A stretch of DNA of 64,000 nucleotides from Cyclobacteriaceae bacterium (lineage in GTDB: Bacteria; Bacteroidota; Bacteroidia; Cytophagales; Cyclobacteriaceae). The notes under the pieces were generated by a model, which was given only the letters and a program-made list of their open reading frames with translations, was not told where the DNA came from and did no database searches. Numbering within the stretch: the stretch's first letter is position 1; the number at the start of each line of letters is the position of its first letter. The DNA lies in contig CP129487.1 in the NCBI GenBank assembly GCA_030584025.1, forward strand, positions 2,356,001 through 2,420,000. The letters are read 5' to 3'. This document shows, piece by piece, positions 41,371 to 50,500 of the stretch. A program made the translations under genes and the position numbers.

Positions 41371-43533
41371 CTAACGAAGGAACAAAAGTTCTCTGTATTT
41401 TACAAGAGGCCAGTCCTCATCATCTACCAAAAGTTCAAGTTTATCCACGGCATCGCGTATTTCTTCGAAATATTTTTCCTTTACATCATCGCAATACGCC
41501 AGGGCGCGCTTGTGGGTATCGGTAATTTTGTTGATTCGCTTGCGCTCCTCAATCATTTGGCGAACCCCGTTTTTAATAATGCTAATCAGCTCCGTGATTT
41601 CCTTTATGGTTTGAATAACAGCCTTATTATCAATTCCAAGACCTTTTAAACCGTTGGCATTGGTGATCAGTTTATTTTGATAGGCTATGGCTGTGGGCAC
41701 AATGTGGTTCATAGCCAGGTCGCCCATTACGCGCGATTCGATCTGCACCCGCTTGATGTAAGCCTCCAACCGAATTTCATTACGCGCTTCCAATTCGGCA
41801 TGACTCAACACGCCATGACGCTCGTACATGGAAACTGATTTTTCAGACAAGTAAGCCTCTAATGCACGAGGTGTATTCTTGATGTTGCTGAGTTTACGTT
41901 TGGCTGCTTCCTTCACCCAACCATCTGAATACCCGTCTCCTTCAAAGCGAATATCTTTCGACTCCTTGATGTATTTGCGAAGCACATTCACAATCGCCAA
42001 ACGCTTTTCAGTTCCCTTATCGATTTCCTTTGAAACCGCTTCATGGAATTTAGTCAGCTGATCAGCCACTATCAGGTTCAGAGCCGTCATGGGTACTGCA
42101 CAATTATCACTACCGCCTACTGCACGGAATTCAAACTTGTTTCCAGTAAAAGCAAACGGAGAAGTACGGTTACGATCAGTGGCGTCCAGAATAATTTCCG
42201 GGATCTGATCGATACCCAGCTTCATGTACATATTGTCGCCTTTCTCAATCTTCACATTTCCTTTTTTCTCCAATTCGTCCAACACGGCCGACATCTGTGA
42301 ACCAATGAAAACCGACATGATAGCCGGAGGCGCTTCATTGGCCCCGAGGCGAAAATCATTACCGGCAGTGGCGATACTGGCACGCAACAAATCGGCATAT
42401 TCATGCACAGCCTTGATGGTGTTTACAAAAAATGTCAAGAACATCAGGTTGTCACGCGCACTGCTGGAAGGCGCAAACAAATTAACACCGGTATCCGTAA
42501 TCAAAGACCAGTTGTTGTGTTTACCGGTTCCATTCAATCCTGCAAAAGGTTTCTCATGGAATAATACCTTCAGGTTATGGCGTTCAGCCACACGCCACAT
42601 CACGTCCATCAACAATTGATTGTGGTCATTGGCAACATTCACTTCTTCAAACAAAGGCGCTACTTCAAACTGGCTCGGTGCCACTTCGTTGTGACGCGTG
42701 CGAACGGGAATACCCAGGCGCCACGCTTCAATTTCAAATTCCTTCATGAAGTCGTATACACGCGAAGGAATAGAAGCAAAGTAATGATCTTCCATTTGCT
42801 GACCGCGTGCAGGCGAATGACCAAATACCGAACGGCCACCCATTACCAAATCAGGGCGGGCATTATACAAACCTTTATCCACTACAAAGTATTCCTGCTC
42901 GCAACCCAATGAAGCCTTTACCGACTGCACATCCTTATCAAAGAATTGAGCCACCTTGGTAGCTGCAATATCAACCGCCTTCAATGCTTTTAAGAGAGGT
43001 CCTTTTGCATCCAGCGTTTCGCCTGTGTACGAAACAAAAACAGTAGGAATACAAAGCGTTTTTCCATACAGGAACATGGGCGATGTTGGATCCCATGCCG
43101 TGTATCCGCGTGCTTCAAACGTAGTACGGATTCCTCCACTGGGAAATGAAGAAGCATCAGGCTCTTGTTGAACCAGTTCACTGCCTTTGAATTTCTCAAT
43201 ACCAGCGAGGGCATCGAAAAATGAATCGTGCTTTTCGGCTGTTCCACCGGTTAACGGTTGGAACCAATGCGTAAAGTGGGTTGCGCCTTTGGTTATGGCC
43301 CAGCTTTTTACCGCTGAGGCTACGGCATCGGCAGTGTCCTCATCAATTTTTTCATGATTTTTAATGGCCTGGCTTACTTTTTTGTAAACCGCGGGCGATA
43401 AAGAAGCCCGCATCTGATCCATGCTGAAGACCATCTCACCAAAGAAATCGGATACTTTAGGAGAGGGTAAATCGAGGTGTCTGCGGGGCTGTTCGTTGAG
43501 TCGTTTGAGTGCTTCAAATCGTAGGTGCGCCAT
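41371..43533 (-). CDS. glnN: Glutamine synthetase type III
   Basis: About 720 residues, the length of the large GSIII class rather than the ~470 of GSI. Makes glutamine from glutamate, ammonia and ATP. Recognisable segments are the N-terminal GSIII region (PSPKVSDFFGEMVFS), CEQEYFVVDK, the ATP/metal-binding EVAPSQFEVAPLFEEVNVANDHNQL, LFHEKPFAGLNGTGKHNNWSL, and DRNRTSPFAFTGNKFEFRAVGGS. The start at 43533 (MAHLRFEALKRL) is preferred; 11 codons upstream are unlikely to be translated. A perfect -7 element lies 31-38 bases before the start. Nitrogen-dependent control is likely but no P-II gene is nearby. Confidence 0.96.
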   Translation of the reverse strand: MAHLRFEALKRLNEQPRRHLDLPSPKVSDFFGEMVFSMDQMRASLSPAVYKKVSQAIKNHEKIDEDTADAVASAVKSWAITKGATHFTHWFQPLTGGTAEKHDSFFDALAGIEKFKGSELVQQEPDASSFPSGGIRTTFEARGYTAWDPTSPMFLYGKTLCIPTVFVSYTGETLDAKGPLLKALKAVDIAATKVAQFFDKDVQSVKASLGCEQEYFVVDKGLYNARPDLVMGGRSVFGHSPARGQQMEDHYFASIPSRVYDFMKEFEIEAWRLGIPVRTRHNEVAPSQFEVAPLFEEVNVANDHNQLLMDVMWRVAERHNLKVLFHEKPFAGLNGTGKHNNWSLITDTGVNLFAPSSSARDNLMFLTFFVNTIKAVHEYADLLRASIATAGNDFRLGANEAPPAIMSVFIGSQMSAVLDELEKKGNVKIEKGDNMYMKLGIDQIPEIILDATDRNRTSPFAFTGNKFEFRAVGGSDNCAVPMTALNLIVADQLTKFHEAVSKEIDKGTEKRLAIVNVLRKYIKESKDIRFEGDGYSDGWVKEAAKRKLSNIKNTPRALEAYLSEKSVSMYERHGVLSHAELEARNEIRLEAYIKRVQIESRVMGDLAMNHIVPTAIAYQNKLITNANGLKGLGIDNKAVIQTIKEITELISIIKNGVRQMIEERKRINKITDTHKRALAYCDDVKEKYFEEIRDAVDKLELLVDDEDWPLVKYRELLFLR

Positions 43534-43563
43534 AGTGGTTGTTTTTTGAGTCTGATTTGGCGC

Positions 43564-43571
43564 CAAAGGTA
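43564..43571 (-). promoter_or_regulatory. Candidate -7 element for glnN
   Basis: TACCTTTG on the minus strand matches TAnnTTTG exactly, 30 bases before the ATG. The -33 region is AT-rich without a clear TTTG. Two related strings (GGTATATATTTTT and GGTATAAATTTT) occur in the upstream 40 bases and might be regulator sites. Confidence 0.45.
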
Positions 43572-43664
43572 TATATTTTTGATAAACAGGTATAAATTTT
43601 ACCCTGCATTCACAAAAAAATATATATCAAATTGTAAATGAGCTTAAAAATAGACCTCAAGCAT

Positions 43665-44462
43665 TCAAAGGCTTGAATTTTTCAAGGATTCAAGGGTATT
43701 TCGTGAGGTAGCCTGATCAAACCGGGCTTCATAATCCGGGTGGAGGGTACCCATCCAACGATCCCAAAACAAAAAATACAGGCCATAGTTACCCGTAAAA
43801 TACTGGTGATGCATGTTGTGGTTTACCGAGGTGTTGATCCAACGGCCAATTTTTCCGCTGGCAAATTTTCTTGGATAAAGTTCAAACCCCAGATGACCAT
43901 ATACATTGTAGATCATCATAAACAACAGAAAGATACCAATGGCCAGTGGATGGACCGGGAAAAGAAAAGCCACCAATACGATAATACCTGCCTCCAATAC
44001 CGCTTCCAGCGGATGAAATGCCATGGCTGCCCATGGCGATGGATTTGTAGAAAGATGATGAACCCGATGAATGATTCTGTAAACGGATTTATGGTGTATC
44101 ATCCGATGCATCCAATAGAAGTAGGTGTCGTGCAGAAAAATAATCAGTACAATACTGAATACCAGGTAAGGCCAGCCGTATTCATATACGTTAAAATAGA
44201 CTTGCGTGTATTGGGAAAGTGGTGTGAGAAATACAGCAAACCCAACACCGGCAAAAATGAATGATGTCAGTACAGAATATCCAATTTCCCTAAGGTAATC
44301 GCGGTTTGCCGGAAAACGGGATTGAATTTTACGAAAAGCATCAGCGTGTTTCAGGATAATGTAAAACACAATGAAAGCAAGGGAGGCCAAAATGAGGTAT
44401 CGAAGAAATACCACCGTAAGGATTGTCCAGAAACTTTTGCTGCCCACCAGGTAAAAACTCAT
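43665..44462 (-). CDS. Fatty acid hydroxylase / sterol desaturase family protein
   Basis: 265 residues, four or five membrane helices, and the eight-His di-iron pattern of the family: HDTYFYWMH (H111, H119), MIHH (123-124), HRVHH (132-136), and a C-terminal NHNMHH. These enzymes hydroxylate or desaturate lipids in the membrane using O2. In Bacteroidota related proteins act on sphingolipid or ornithine-lipid chains or carotenoids, but the substrate here is unknown. The gene ends 131 bases before the glnN start on the same strand and is not obviously in an operon. Confidence 0.9.
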   Translation of the reverse strand: MSFYLVGSKSFWTILTVVFLRYLILASLAFIVFYIILKHADAFRKIQSRFPANRDYLREIGYSVLTSFIFAGVGFAVFLTPLSQYTQVYFNVYEYGWPYLVFSIVLIIFLHDTYFYWMHRMIHHKSVYRIIHRVHHLSTNPSPWAAMAFHPLEAVLEAGIIVLVAFLFPVHPLAIGIFLLFMMIYNVYGHLGFELYPRKFASGKIGRWINTSVNHNMHHQYFTGNYGLYFLFWDRWMGTLHPDYEARFDQATSRNTLESLKNSSL

Positions 44463-44534
44463 ACTTCAAAGTTCGGGAAAGTTTACTTAAGAAGCCATTC
44501 TAAAAATCAAACGACAATGGGCATGTTGAATGAA

Positions 44535-44562
44535 TAAAAAAATGCCGGTATTGAACCGGCAC
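44535..44562 (-). terminator. Rho-independent terminator after the DUF2807 gene
   Basis: Minus-strand stem TGCCGGT / ACCGGCA with a 5-base loop, followed by TTTTTTT, 26 bases past the stop. Confidence 0.75.
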
Positions 44563-44587
44563 TTTCGCATATCATTCCAGTAAATTC

Positions 44588-45271
44588 TTAACTCGATTTT
44601 CTAACAGACCCGCCACTACTAGAATTGGTGTTGGTTTTCATGGGGTTGCCCCTATAGCGGATGTCCGCTCCACTACTGGCACGGGCATCAATTTTTTGAG
44701 TTACATTAACCCGTATGGAACCAGCGCTACTTGCATTTGCATCCACCTCTTCTGCCTCCAGATCATAGGCATCGATTTCACCCGCACTGCTGGCTTCCAG
44801 TTCAGCAAATTTTGCCTTTCCGGTTAACTCGACATCAGCCGCACTTGATACACCAACTTCCAATTGCTCGGTTTCAATACTGATTTCAACTGATCCTGCA
44901 CTGGAAGCGCTGATTTCCATTGAACGTGTACGTATAGTTCCTTCTCCGTAAATACTGGCAGCTGAACTGGCCGATAGCTTGGATAGTTGAACGTAGGTCA
45001 CATAAACTTTCACTGTTTTGGTTCGGTTATACCTACCTTCAGCCATGTGGATTTTCAGGTAATCTCCAGACACTTCCGTGATTACATTATCTACATCAGT
45101 ACCTGATACTTCAACACGTGCACTTTCCCGGTCGCCTTTTTTCAGGTAAACATCAATACCTGTGGCCGCTTTTACACCCTTGAACGATCCCAGGTTTCTG
45201 GTTTCAGTTTGCTGTGCAAATACAAGCGTTCCGGAAAACAAGAAGAATAAAATTGTCCATTGTGCTCTCAT
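44588..45271 (-). CDS. DUF2807 (GIN-domain) secreted protein
   Basis: About 227 residues. A signal peptide (ending LVFAQ) is followed by the GIN/auto-transporter-head-like domain of DUF2807. The sequence cycles through repeats of about 20 residues carrying S-A-S-S-A-G/A-S (ISASSAGSVEISI, VGVSSAADVELTG, LEASSAGEIDAYD, ANASSAGSIRVNV, ARASSGADIRYRG), giving a right-handed beta-helix-type solenoid. These proteins are periplasmic or surface-associated with unknown function. The start at 45271 gives the signal peptide; 45280 (three codons longer) is possible. A terminator follows. Confidence 0.88.
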   Translation of the reverse strand: MRAQWTILFFLFSGTLVFAQQTETRNLGSFKGVKAATGIDVYLKKGDRESARVEVSGTDVDNVITEVSGDYLKIHMAEGRYNRTKTVKVYVTYVQLSKLSASSAASIYGEGTIRTRSMEISASSAGSVEISIETEQLEVGVSSAADVELTGKAKFAELEASSAGEIDAYDLEAEEVDANASSAGSIRVNVTQKIDARASSGADIRYRGNPMKTNTNSSSGGSVRKSS

Positions 45272-45343
45272 GCTATTCATATTTGATCTAAAGACAAGGC
45301 GCCAATAGAAGGGTTGCATAAACGTCTAATTCGGCTTGATTTT

Positions 45344-45374
45344 TTTGCAAGTGTATCAAAACATTGTAATTTTA
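45344..45374 (+). promoter_or_regulatory. Candidate Bacteroidota-type promoter of the TerB gene
   Basis: TTTG at 45344-45347, then a spacer of exactly 19 bases, then TAATTTTA (45367-45374), which matches TAnnTTTG at 7 of 8 positions. This fits the -33/-7 spacing of this phylum well. The ATG follows 33 bases later. Confidence 0.55.
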
Positions 45375-45407
45375 GCTATATTTCAATGATTTAAAACCAG
45401 CTAACCA

Positions 45408-45812
45408 ATGCAATTCAACAAGAAAGCAGAACTTAATGTTTTGATCAATTTAGCTGCCAGTGATAGCAAAATTGAAGAAAAAGAGTCCAAGCTGATCCAT
45501 ATGGTGGGTAAGGCGAATGGGTTATCTACTGAAGAAGTTCAGGAGTTGATTAACAAGCCCAAGCCGATTGGTGACTTGAATGCCATGACCAACGATGAAA
45601 AGTTCGAACACCTGTATTACCTCATTCAAATGATGAAAATGGACGGCCAGGTATTTCGTAGTGAGATTATTTTCTGTGAATCAATAGCTGAAAAACTGGG
45701 GTACAAAAAATCTGTTGTGGGTGAACTTTCCCAACACATCTACAGCGATCCTTCCATTACTGCCGACCGCAATATGCTTCGGCAAAAGGCAGAGAAATAT
45801 ATTCGCGACTGA
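45408..45812 (+). CDS. TerB-family protein
   Basis: 134 residues, all-helical, of the TerB/DjlA N-terminal type: INLAASDSKIEEKESKLIHMVGKANGLSTEEVQEL and, in the second half, MMKMDGQVFRSEIIFCESIAEKLGY. The acidic D/S-x-K-I-x-x-x-E loops in the two halves are the characteristic repeats. The role of stand-alone TerB proteins is not settled; related ones are linked to stress and membrane-associated complexes. It has its own promoter and terminator, so it is expressed alone. The TerB-like N-terminus of the ABC transporter at 17196-20252 is a second occurrence in this window. Confidence 0.82.
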   Translation: MQFNKKAELNVLINLAASDSKIEEKESKLIHMVGKANGLSTEEVQELINKPKPIGDLNAMTNDEKFEHLYYLIQMMKMDGQVFRSEIIFCESIAEKLGYKKSVVGELSQHIYSDPSITADRNMLRQKAEKYIRD

Positions 45813-45835
45813 TTCAACCAAACCATTTTAAACCA

Positions 45836-45863
45836 AAAAATCCCGGTCACGACCGGGATTTTT
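45836..45863. terminator. Bidirectional terminator between TerB and amidohydrolase genes
   Basis: AAAAATCCCGGTC and GACCGGGATTTTT form a 13-bp stem around two bases, with T runs on both strands, between two convergent genes. Confidence 0.88.
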
Positions 45864-45884
45864 GTTTTATTCAATCATCCAGAA

Positions 45885-47594
45885 TTACTTCTTGTAAACT
45901 ACTTTACCATCTACAATGGTCATGGCTACTTCTGCTTTCAGGATATCCATTTCTTCGGCCTCCATTATATTTTCAGTAAACACCACCAAATCAGCAAGCT
46001 TGCCTTTTTCAATCGATCCTTTAATGTTTTCTTCAAACGCTCCGTAGGCAGCATCCAATGTATAGGATCGCAATGCCTGCGCACGCGTCATCTTTTCTTC
46101 GGGTTCATAGCCACCCTCCGGCTCTCCCTTTAACGTTTTGCGGGTAACCGATGCATAAAAACTTGGAATCGGATTGAGGGGTTCAACTGGCGCATCCGTA
46201 CCGTTCACAATCACAGCACCACTCTTTAACAGTGATTGCCACATGTAGGCTCCTTCTTTAATTCGCTTCTCTCCCAACCGTTCTATCGCCCACGGTCTGT
46301 CACTCGACATATGAATGGCCTGCATGGCGGGAATAACACCCAGCTTACCAAAACGCGGAATATCATTTGGATGAAGGTGTTGCGCATGTTCTATTCTGAA
46401 CCGATGATCTTTAACACCCGGATTTTCATTTATGGCCTGCTCATACCGATTAAGTATTTCCTGATTGGCACGATCACCAATGGCGTGCGCACAAACCTGA
46501 AATCCTGATTTCAATGCTGTGCGCGAAACAGACAAGACAGAATCCATCGGGAAGGTCGCCATGCCGTAAAAATCATTTCGGTCAGTATACGGTTCAAGTA
46601 ACCACGCTCCACGTGAACCCAACGCGCCATCACAATTCAATTTTACTGATCGAATGGTGAGTAGGTTATCCGGATCAACCACCGGGCCTTTCTTAAACCA
46701 CTCGTACACCAGGTCACGATCCCAACCTGTAAGCATCACATACAGGCGAACACCTAATTTTCCGTCATTTTTAAATTGATTGAACAGTTCAATGTTTTCG
46801 CGTGAGGCGCCAGCATCGTGAAAGCTGGTAATGCCATTACGCCAGCATGCTTGTATCGCCAACGACAATGCCTGGCTATCGCGTGATTCATCATCTTGCG
46901 GAATATGTTTTGAAATGATTCCCATGGCACGTTCATTGAAAATTCCCGTTGGGTTACCCATCTCATCACGTATGATCTCTCCGCCCTCTTCCGAAGATTC
47001 TTTCAATGTCTCTACCGACAATTGATTGACCCCAGCCACTTCCATTGCCTTGGCATTGGCCAATGCGGCATGACCGCTGGCATGACGAAGAAATACCGGG
47101 TTATTTGGTGAAACTTCACTTAATAAATGGTGCGTTTGAAATCCCTTAATCATTTTATCTGGCTTTGTGTCCCATTTATCCTGGTGCCAACCCCGTCCAA
47201 GTATCCATTGTCCTGGTTGAGCTTTATCTACCGCTTCTTTCACTTTGGCAACGAGTTCCTCATAGCTGGTTACGTACATCAGGTCAAGGTTAAGTTCGTT
47301 ATAGCCAACACCCATAAAGTGACCATGCCCCTCAATAAAACCAGGCGTCATGGTTTTACCTTCCAGGTCAATTACTTCTGTCTTCTCACCAATGTATTTC
47401 CTGGCTTCAGTTTCTTTGCCGGCAAATTCAATGATATTTCCGTTGATCACCACAGCTTCAACGGTGGGTTGTGTTTCATCAACCGTATAGATTGTACCCC
47501 CCAGAATAACCTTATCTGCAGGTTGAACGGATGGGCCACACGAAATGAAAAAGGAAAAAACTCCAAAGAAGAATAAAGCAGAGATGTATTTCAT
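45885..47594 (-). CDS. Amidohydrolase family lipoprotein (YtcJ-like)
   Basis: 569 residues. A lipoprotein signal (FFISC near residue 19) is followed by the composite beta-sandwich and TIM-barrel fold of metal-dependent amidohydrolases: KTMTPGFIEGHGHFMGVG holds the HxH metal ligands, RGWHQDKW and LRHASGHAALAN are YtcJ-type segments, FHDAGAS and VCAHAIGDRANQEIL supply further ligands, and GTDAPVEPLNPIPS gives the late Asp. The substrate is unknown; family members hydrolyse amide or imide bonds. The lipid anchor puts it in the envelope. It is convergent with the TerB gene. Confidence 0.92.
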   Translation of the reverse strand: MKYISALFFFGVFSFFISCGPSVQPADKVILGGTIYTVDETQPTVEAVVINGNIIEFAGKETEARKYIGEKTEVIDLEGKTMTPGFIEGHGHFMGVGYNELNLDLMYVTSYEELVAKVKEAVDKAQPGQWILGRGWHQDKWDTKPDKMIKGFQTHHLLSEVSPNNPVFLRHASGHAALANAKAMEVAGVNQLSVETLKESSEEGGEIIRDEMGNPTGIFNERAMGIISKHIPQDDESRDSQALSLAIQACWRNGITSFHDAGASRENIELFNQFKNDGKLGVRLYVMLTGWDRDLVYEWFKKGPVVDPDNLLTIRSVKLNCDGALGSRGAWLLEPYTDRNDFYGMATFPMDSVLSVSRTALKSGFQVCAHAIGDRANQEILNRYEQAINENPGVKDHRFRIEHAQHLHPNDIPRFGKLGVIPAMQAIHMSSDRPWAIERLGEKRIKEGAYMWQSLLKSGAVIVNGTDAPVEPLNPIPSFYASVTRKTLKGEPEGGYEPEEKMTRAQALRSYTLDAAYGAFEENIKGSIEKGKLADLVVFTENIMEAEEMDILKAEVAMTIVDGKVVYKK

Positions 47595-47707
47595 AGATTT
47601 AGCATTAATCAGGTGCCTAATGTTACATATATTTTACTTGAAAAATAAGTGGGCTTATCTTAGCGGACGATTATAAATGGTGGTGGCACCTTAAAAAAAA
47701 TTAATCC

Positions 47708-48424
47708 ATGCGTATCCTTTACTCCTTTGTATTGATAATTCTGGTAAGTGTATCAGCACGCGCACAGGATTTTGGTCTTTCCTTCTCCTACTTCATTCCA
47801 AAAAACGGTTACTTCTCTACACCCATCAGTCCGTTTTCCATACGGGGTGTGGGCATTAGCCTGACTAACTTTCTAGCATTGGAAACCGGAGCTTCATTAT
47901 ACAGAATGAGTGGACTGAACGTAAAAGATTTACCCTTTGAAACCAAAGATCCACTTGTGGGTCCGAATTTTACCATCTTCATTCCTGCCGAACTGGTACT
48001 GGAATTAAAAGGCGGCAACGTACAATTCGACATTAAAGGTGGCGGTTTCTTTTTCTATGGCTTCGATCAAAAAATCAATTATGGAAATATGGATCGGGTC
48101 ATGCGCGACCATTATTCGCAGGATGTGCTCAATGCCAATCTCTCTTACGAAAACAAACCCGGCTTTGGATATCATGCCGGTGCGGAGTTAACGGTGTACG
48201 TTACCAATCAGGTTGGCGTTTCTATTGAATGCAATTACCTGGTTGGTCAGTCGGGGTTTCCGTTAACCGGAAGTTATACGGCAGGAACCGGAAATACTAT
48301 AACCACTGTCGATGTAGCCTATCCGGATTCAAAAATTGATCTTACGGGATTGGAGTTTTCCATCGGTCTGATTTTTAGTTCCGGTGGTGGCAAGCCTGCG
48401 CCACCGAAAAGAAGAAGGCGTTAA
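47708..48424 (+). CDS. Predicted outer-membrane beta-barrel protein
   Basis: 238 residues with a signal peptide (ending ARAQ). The body has amphipathic strands typical of small outer-membrane barrels (FGLSFSYFIPKNGYF, GVGISLTNFLALETGASLYR, IDLTGLEFSIGLIFS). The C-terminus is unusual: after the last strand come GGGKPAPPKRRRR, a Pro/Arg tail that may remain in the periplasm. No specific family is recognised. It overlaps the convergent CapA-like gene by four bases at the stop. Confidence 0.7.
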   Translation: MRILYSFVLIILVSVSARAQDFGLSFSYFIPKNGYFSTPISPFSIRGVGISLTNFLALETGASLYRMSGLNVKDLPFETKDPLVGPNFTIFIPAELVLELKGGNVQFDIKGGGFFFYGFDQKINYGNMDRVMRDHYSQDVLNANLSYENKPGFGYHAGAELTVYVTNQVGVSIECNYLVGQSGFPLTGSYTAGTGNTITTVDVAYPDSKIDLTGLEFSIGLIFSSGGGKPAPPKRRRR

Positions 48425-49788
48425 GGTTGATCGGGTAACCGATCGTTGATCACCTCTACTACCTCGGCATAAGGCCATTGCGAACGAATACGCAGAACGT
48501 ACGCCTCCGCTTGTGCTTTGTTTATAAACTTTCCGGTATAAAAAACAGTACATCGGTTTTCCTTCTGAAAACTGGTGAGGCCAAACGGGAAAGTATCCAA
48601 CTGATCTAGAATAGCATAAACATCGGCTGAAGTTGATGCTTGCGCAACACGTACAGTAAACGAGACCACAGTATCAGGTGGTACCGTTGTTGCCTCTGAA
48701 ATATTTTGATTGTACTTATCCAACAAAGCACGCGAATCATCAATAAAAGTTTTGAAAGCCAGTTTTGAAGTTTCGTCTTTAATAAAACCAGTTGTATCCT
48801 GTTCAAATGTTGATACCGGCAAGACTATAAACTCCCGTTTGGCTTCCACCGTTCGGTACACCCACTGTAACCGGTAATTGGCTGTATCAATAGTCGTCAT
48901 TGACGTATCCGTATGAACTATTTTTTTTAATCCAACCTGAATCATCGCACCCCCATCGCGGAAGCGGGGGCGTTGCCCGGAAACAAAATTACCAAGCGAA
49001 TACACCACCAATTGATTTTGCTCTATGTTCCATTCCATCGGTTGTAACACGTGTGGGTGAGCGCCAATCACCAATTGTGCACCGTGCTTAAAACAAAACT
49101 CAGTTAACTGTCGCTGTTGCTTGGTAGGTTGATTTTGATATTCATTTCCCCAGTGCATGAATACAATTATAGCATCGGGGTTTAGTTCCCTGGCCCGCTT
49201 CAAATCTTTTCGGATAAGTGTGGTGTCTATCGGATTTACCACATTGGGCTTTGTTACCGGAATTCCGTTTGTTCCGTACGTATAATTCAGCAACGCGAGC
49301 CTGAATCCATTGCGATGCAACAACAACGGATAATCGTTCATGCGCTCAACCGTATCGGTAAACGTACCGGTGTGCGGAATACCCAAACTATCCAACACCC
49401 GAATGGTTCGCTCAAGGCCCTTCTTTCTGCGATCCACACTGTGGTTATTGGCTGTAACCAAAACATCCACACCTACATCTTTCAAGGCATACACCAGTTC
49501 ATCGGGCGCACTGAATTGCGGGTAGCCGGTGTAGGGCTTTCCCCCTAGGGTCAATTCAAGATTGCCTATCGTCAGATCAGCAGACTGGAAATAGGGTCTT
49601 AGAAATCTGAAACAATTCGAATAATCATACTTTCCGGTTTTCGGATTGTAGGCGGCATTGATCTGCGTTTCATGTTGCATGATGTCGCCTAAAAACAGGA
49701 GTGAAATACGGGTAGTATCTTGTGCAACAAGTCTGTATACACAGAAAGTCACCAATAAAAACTGAACAATCAGCGCTTTACATTTCAT
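48421..49788 (-). CDS. CapA-family (poly-gamma-glutamate synthesis type) protein
   Basis: 455 residues. A signal peptide (about residues 1-22, ending LVAQ) is followed by a calcineurin-like metallophosphoesterase-type CapA domain: LLFLGDIMQHE, VTANNHSVDRRKKGLERT, the conserved FMHWGNEYQ and IGAHPHVLQPMEW. The C-terminal ~60 residues (from about 390) resemble a SPOR-type repeat (TVFYTGKFINKAQAEAYVLRIRSQWPYAEVVEV), which in other proteins binds peptidoglycan. CapA homologues act in polyglutamate capsule or peptidoglycan-related steps, but the other cap genes are absent. It overlaps the pdeM stop by 11 bases. Confidence 0.85.
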   Translation of the reverse strand: MKCKALIVQFLLVTFCVYRLVAQDTTRISLLFLGDIMQHETQINAAYNPKTGKYDYSNCFRFLRPYFQSADLTIGNLELTLGGKPYTGYPQFSAPDELVYALKDVGVDVLVTANNHSVDRRKKGLERTIRVLDSLGIPHTGTFTDTVERMNDYPLLLHRNGFRLALLNYTYGTNGIPVTKPNVVNPIDTTLIRKDLKRARELNPDAIIVFMHWGNEYQNQPTKQQRQLTEFCFKHGAQLVIGAHPHVLQPMEWNIEQNQLVVYSLGNFVSGQRPRFRDGGAMIQVGLKKIVHTDTSMTTIDTANYRLQWVYRTVEAKREFIVLPVSTFEQDTTGFIKDETSKLAFKTFIDDSRALLDKYNQNISEATTVPPDTVVSFTVRVAQASTSADVYAILDQLDTFPFGLTSFQKENRCTVFYTGKFINKAQAEAYVLRIRSQWPYAEVVEVINDRLPDQP

Positions 49789-50443
49789 GCGTCAGTTGTA
49801 AATCCTGAATTTGAATGATTGAACCTTCAGCTACAACAAAAACCTGATCAGTCTTTTTTGGCTGTATGCGCGACAGGCCGGTGAACATACCGAATGCGGG
49901 CAAATATCCCTGACGCTCACCAAAGTAAAAACACGGTAACATCATCGATTGCTTACCTTTTCCATACAACCGTATACCCGGATGTATGTGTCCTGATAAC
50001 GTGTAGCATTCCGGATCAGGTTCTTCGGCAGAAAAATGACTCAACATAAATTTTTCAATACGCAAGTGCTCTCCATGCACCGTTACACCACTGCGGGCAT
50101 ACAGGTGATCAGCGAGTATATCGTGGTTACCGGTTACCAGCTCAAACGAAACCTGAGGAAATGCTTGTGTGAATTGCTTCACAATATCCCAATCATAGTT
50201 ATAATGACTGTGAAAAAGATCGCCCACACAAATAATGCGCTTTGCCTTTGTGGACTGAACTATGTCAATCAGCACTTCCCAGTTTCGTTCACTTGCTTTT
50301 ACCGGAACCGGAATGCCGGCCTTTCTGAAATGATTAATTTTTCCCAGGTGCATATCGGCTAATAGCACCATTCTCTGCGCTGGCCAAAACAATGCCTTCT
50401 GCGACAACAACACAAACTCTTCTCCAAAAATGGTCACTTTCAT
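49778..50443 (-). CDS. pdeM: Ligase-associated DNA damage response endonuclease PdeM
   Basis: 221-residue metallophosphoesterase. The metal-binding motifs are LLADMHLGK (D, H), CVGDLFHSHYNYDW (GD), TGNHDIL (GNHD) and LSGHIHPGIRL (GHxH), and the family-typical FPQVSFELV and MLPCFYFGERQGYLPAFG are present. PdeM proteins are encoded with an ATP-dependent ligase, an Lhr-type helicase and an exonuclease in many bacteria. Here those partners are absent within the window, and pdeM lies in a two-gene unit with the CapA-like gene. Confidence 0.87.
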   Translation of the reverse strand: MKVTIFGEEFVLLSQKALFWPAQRMVLLADMHLGKINHFRKAGIPVPVKASERNWEVLIDIVQSTKAKRIICVGDLFHSHYNYDWDIVKQFTQAFPQVSFELVTGNHDILADHLYARSGVTVHGEHLRIEKFMLSHFSAEEPDPECYTLSGHIHPGIRLYGKGKQSMMLPCFYFGERQGYLPAFGMFTGLSRIQPKKTDQVFVVAEGSIIQIQDLQLTHEM

Positions 50444-50500
50444 GGCCGTGACTTAAAATAAAATTGATACCTTGAAATGCACAATTTTCAACAAAAGCGC

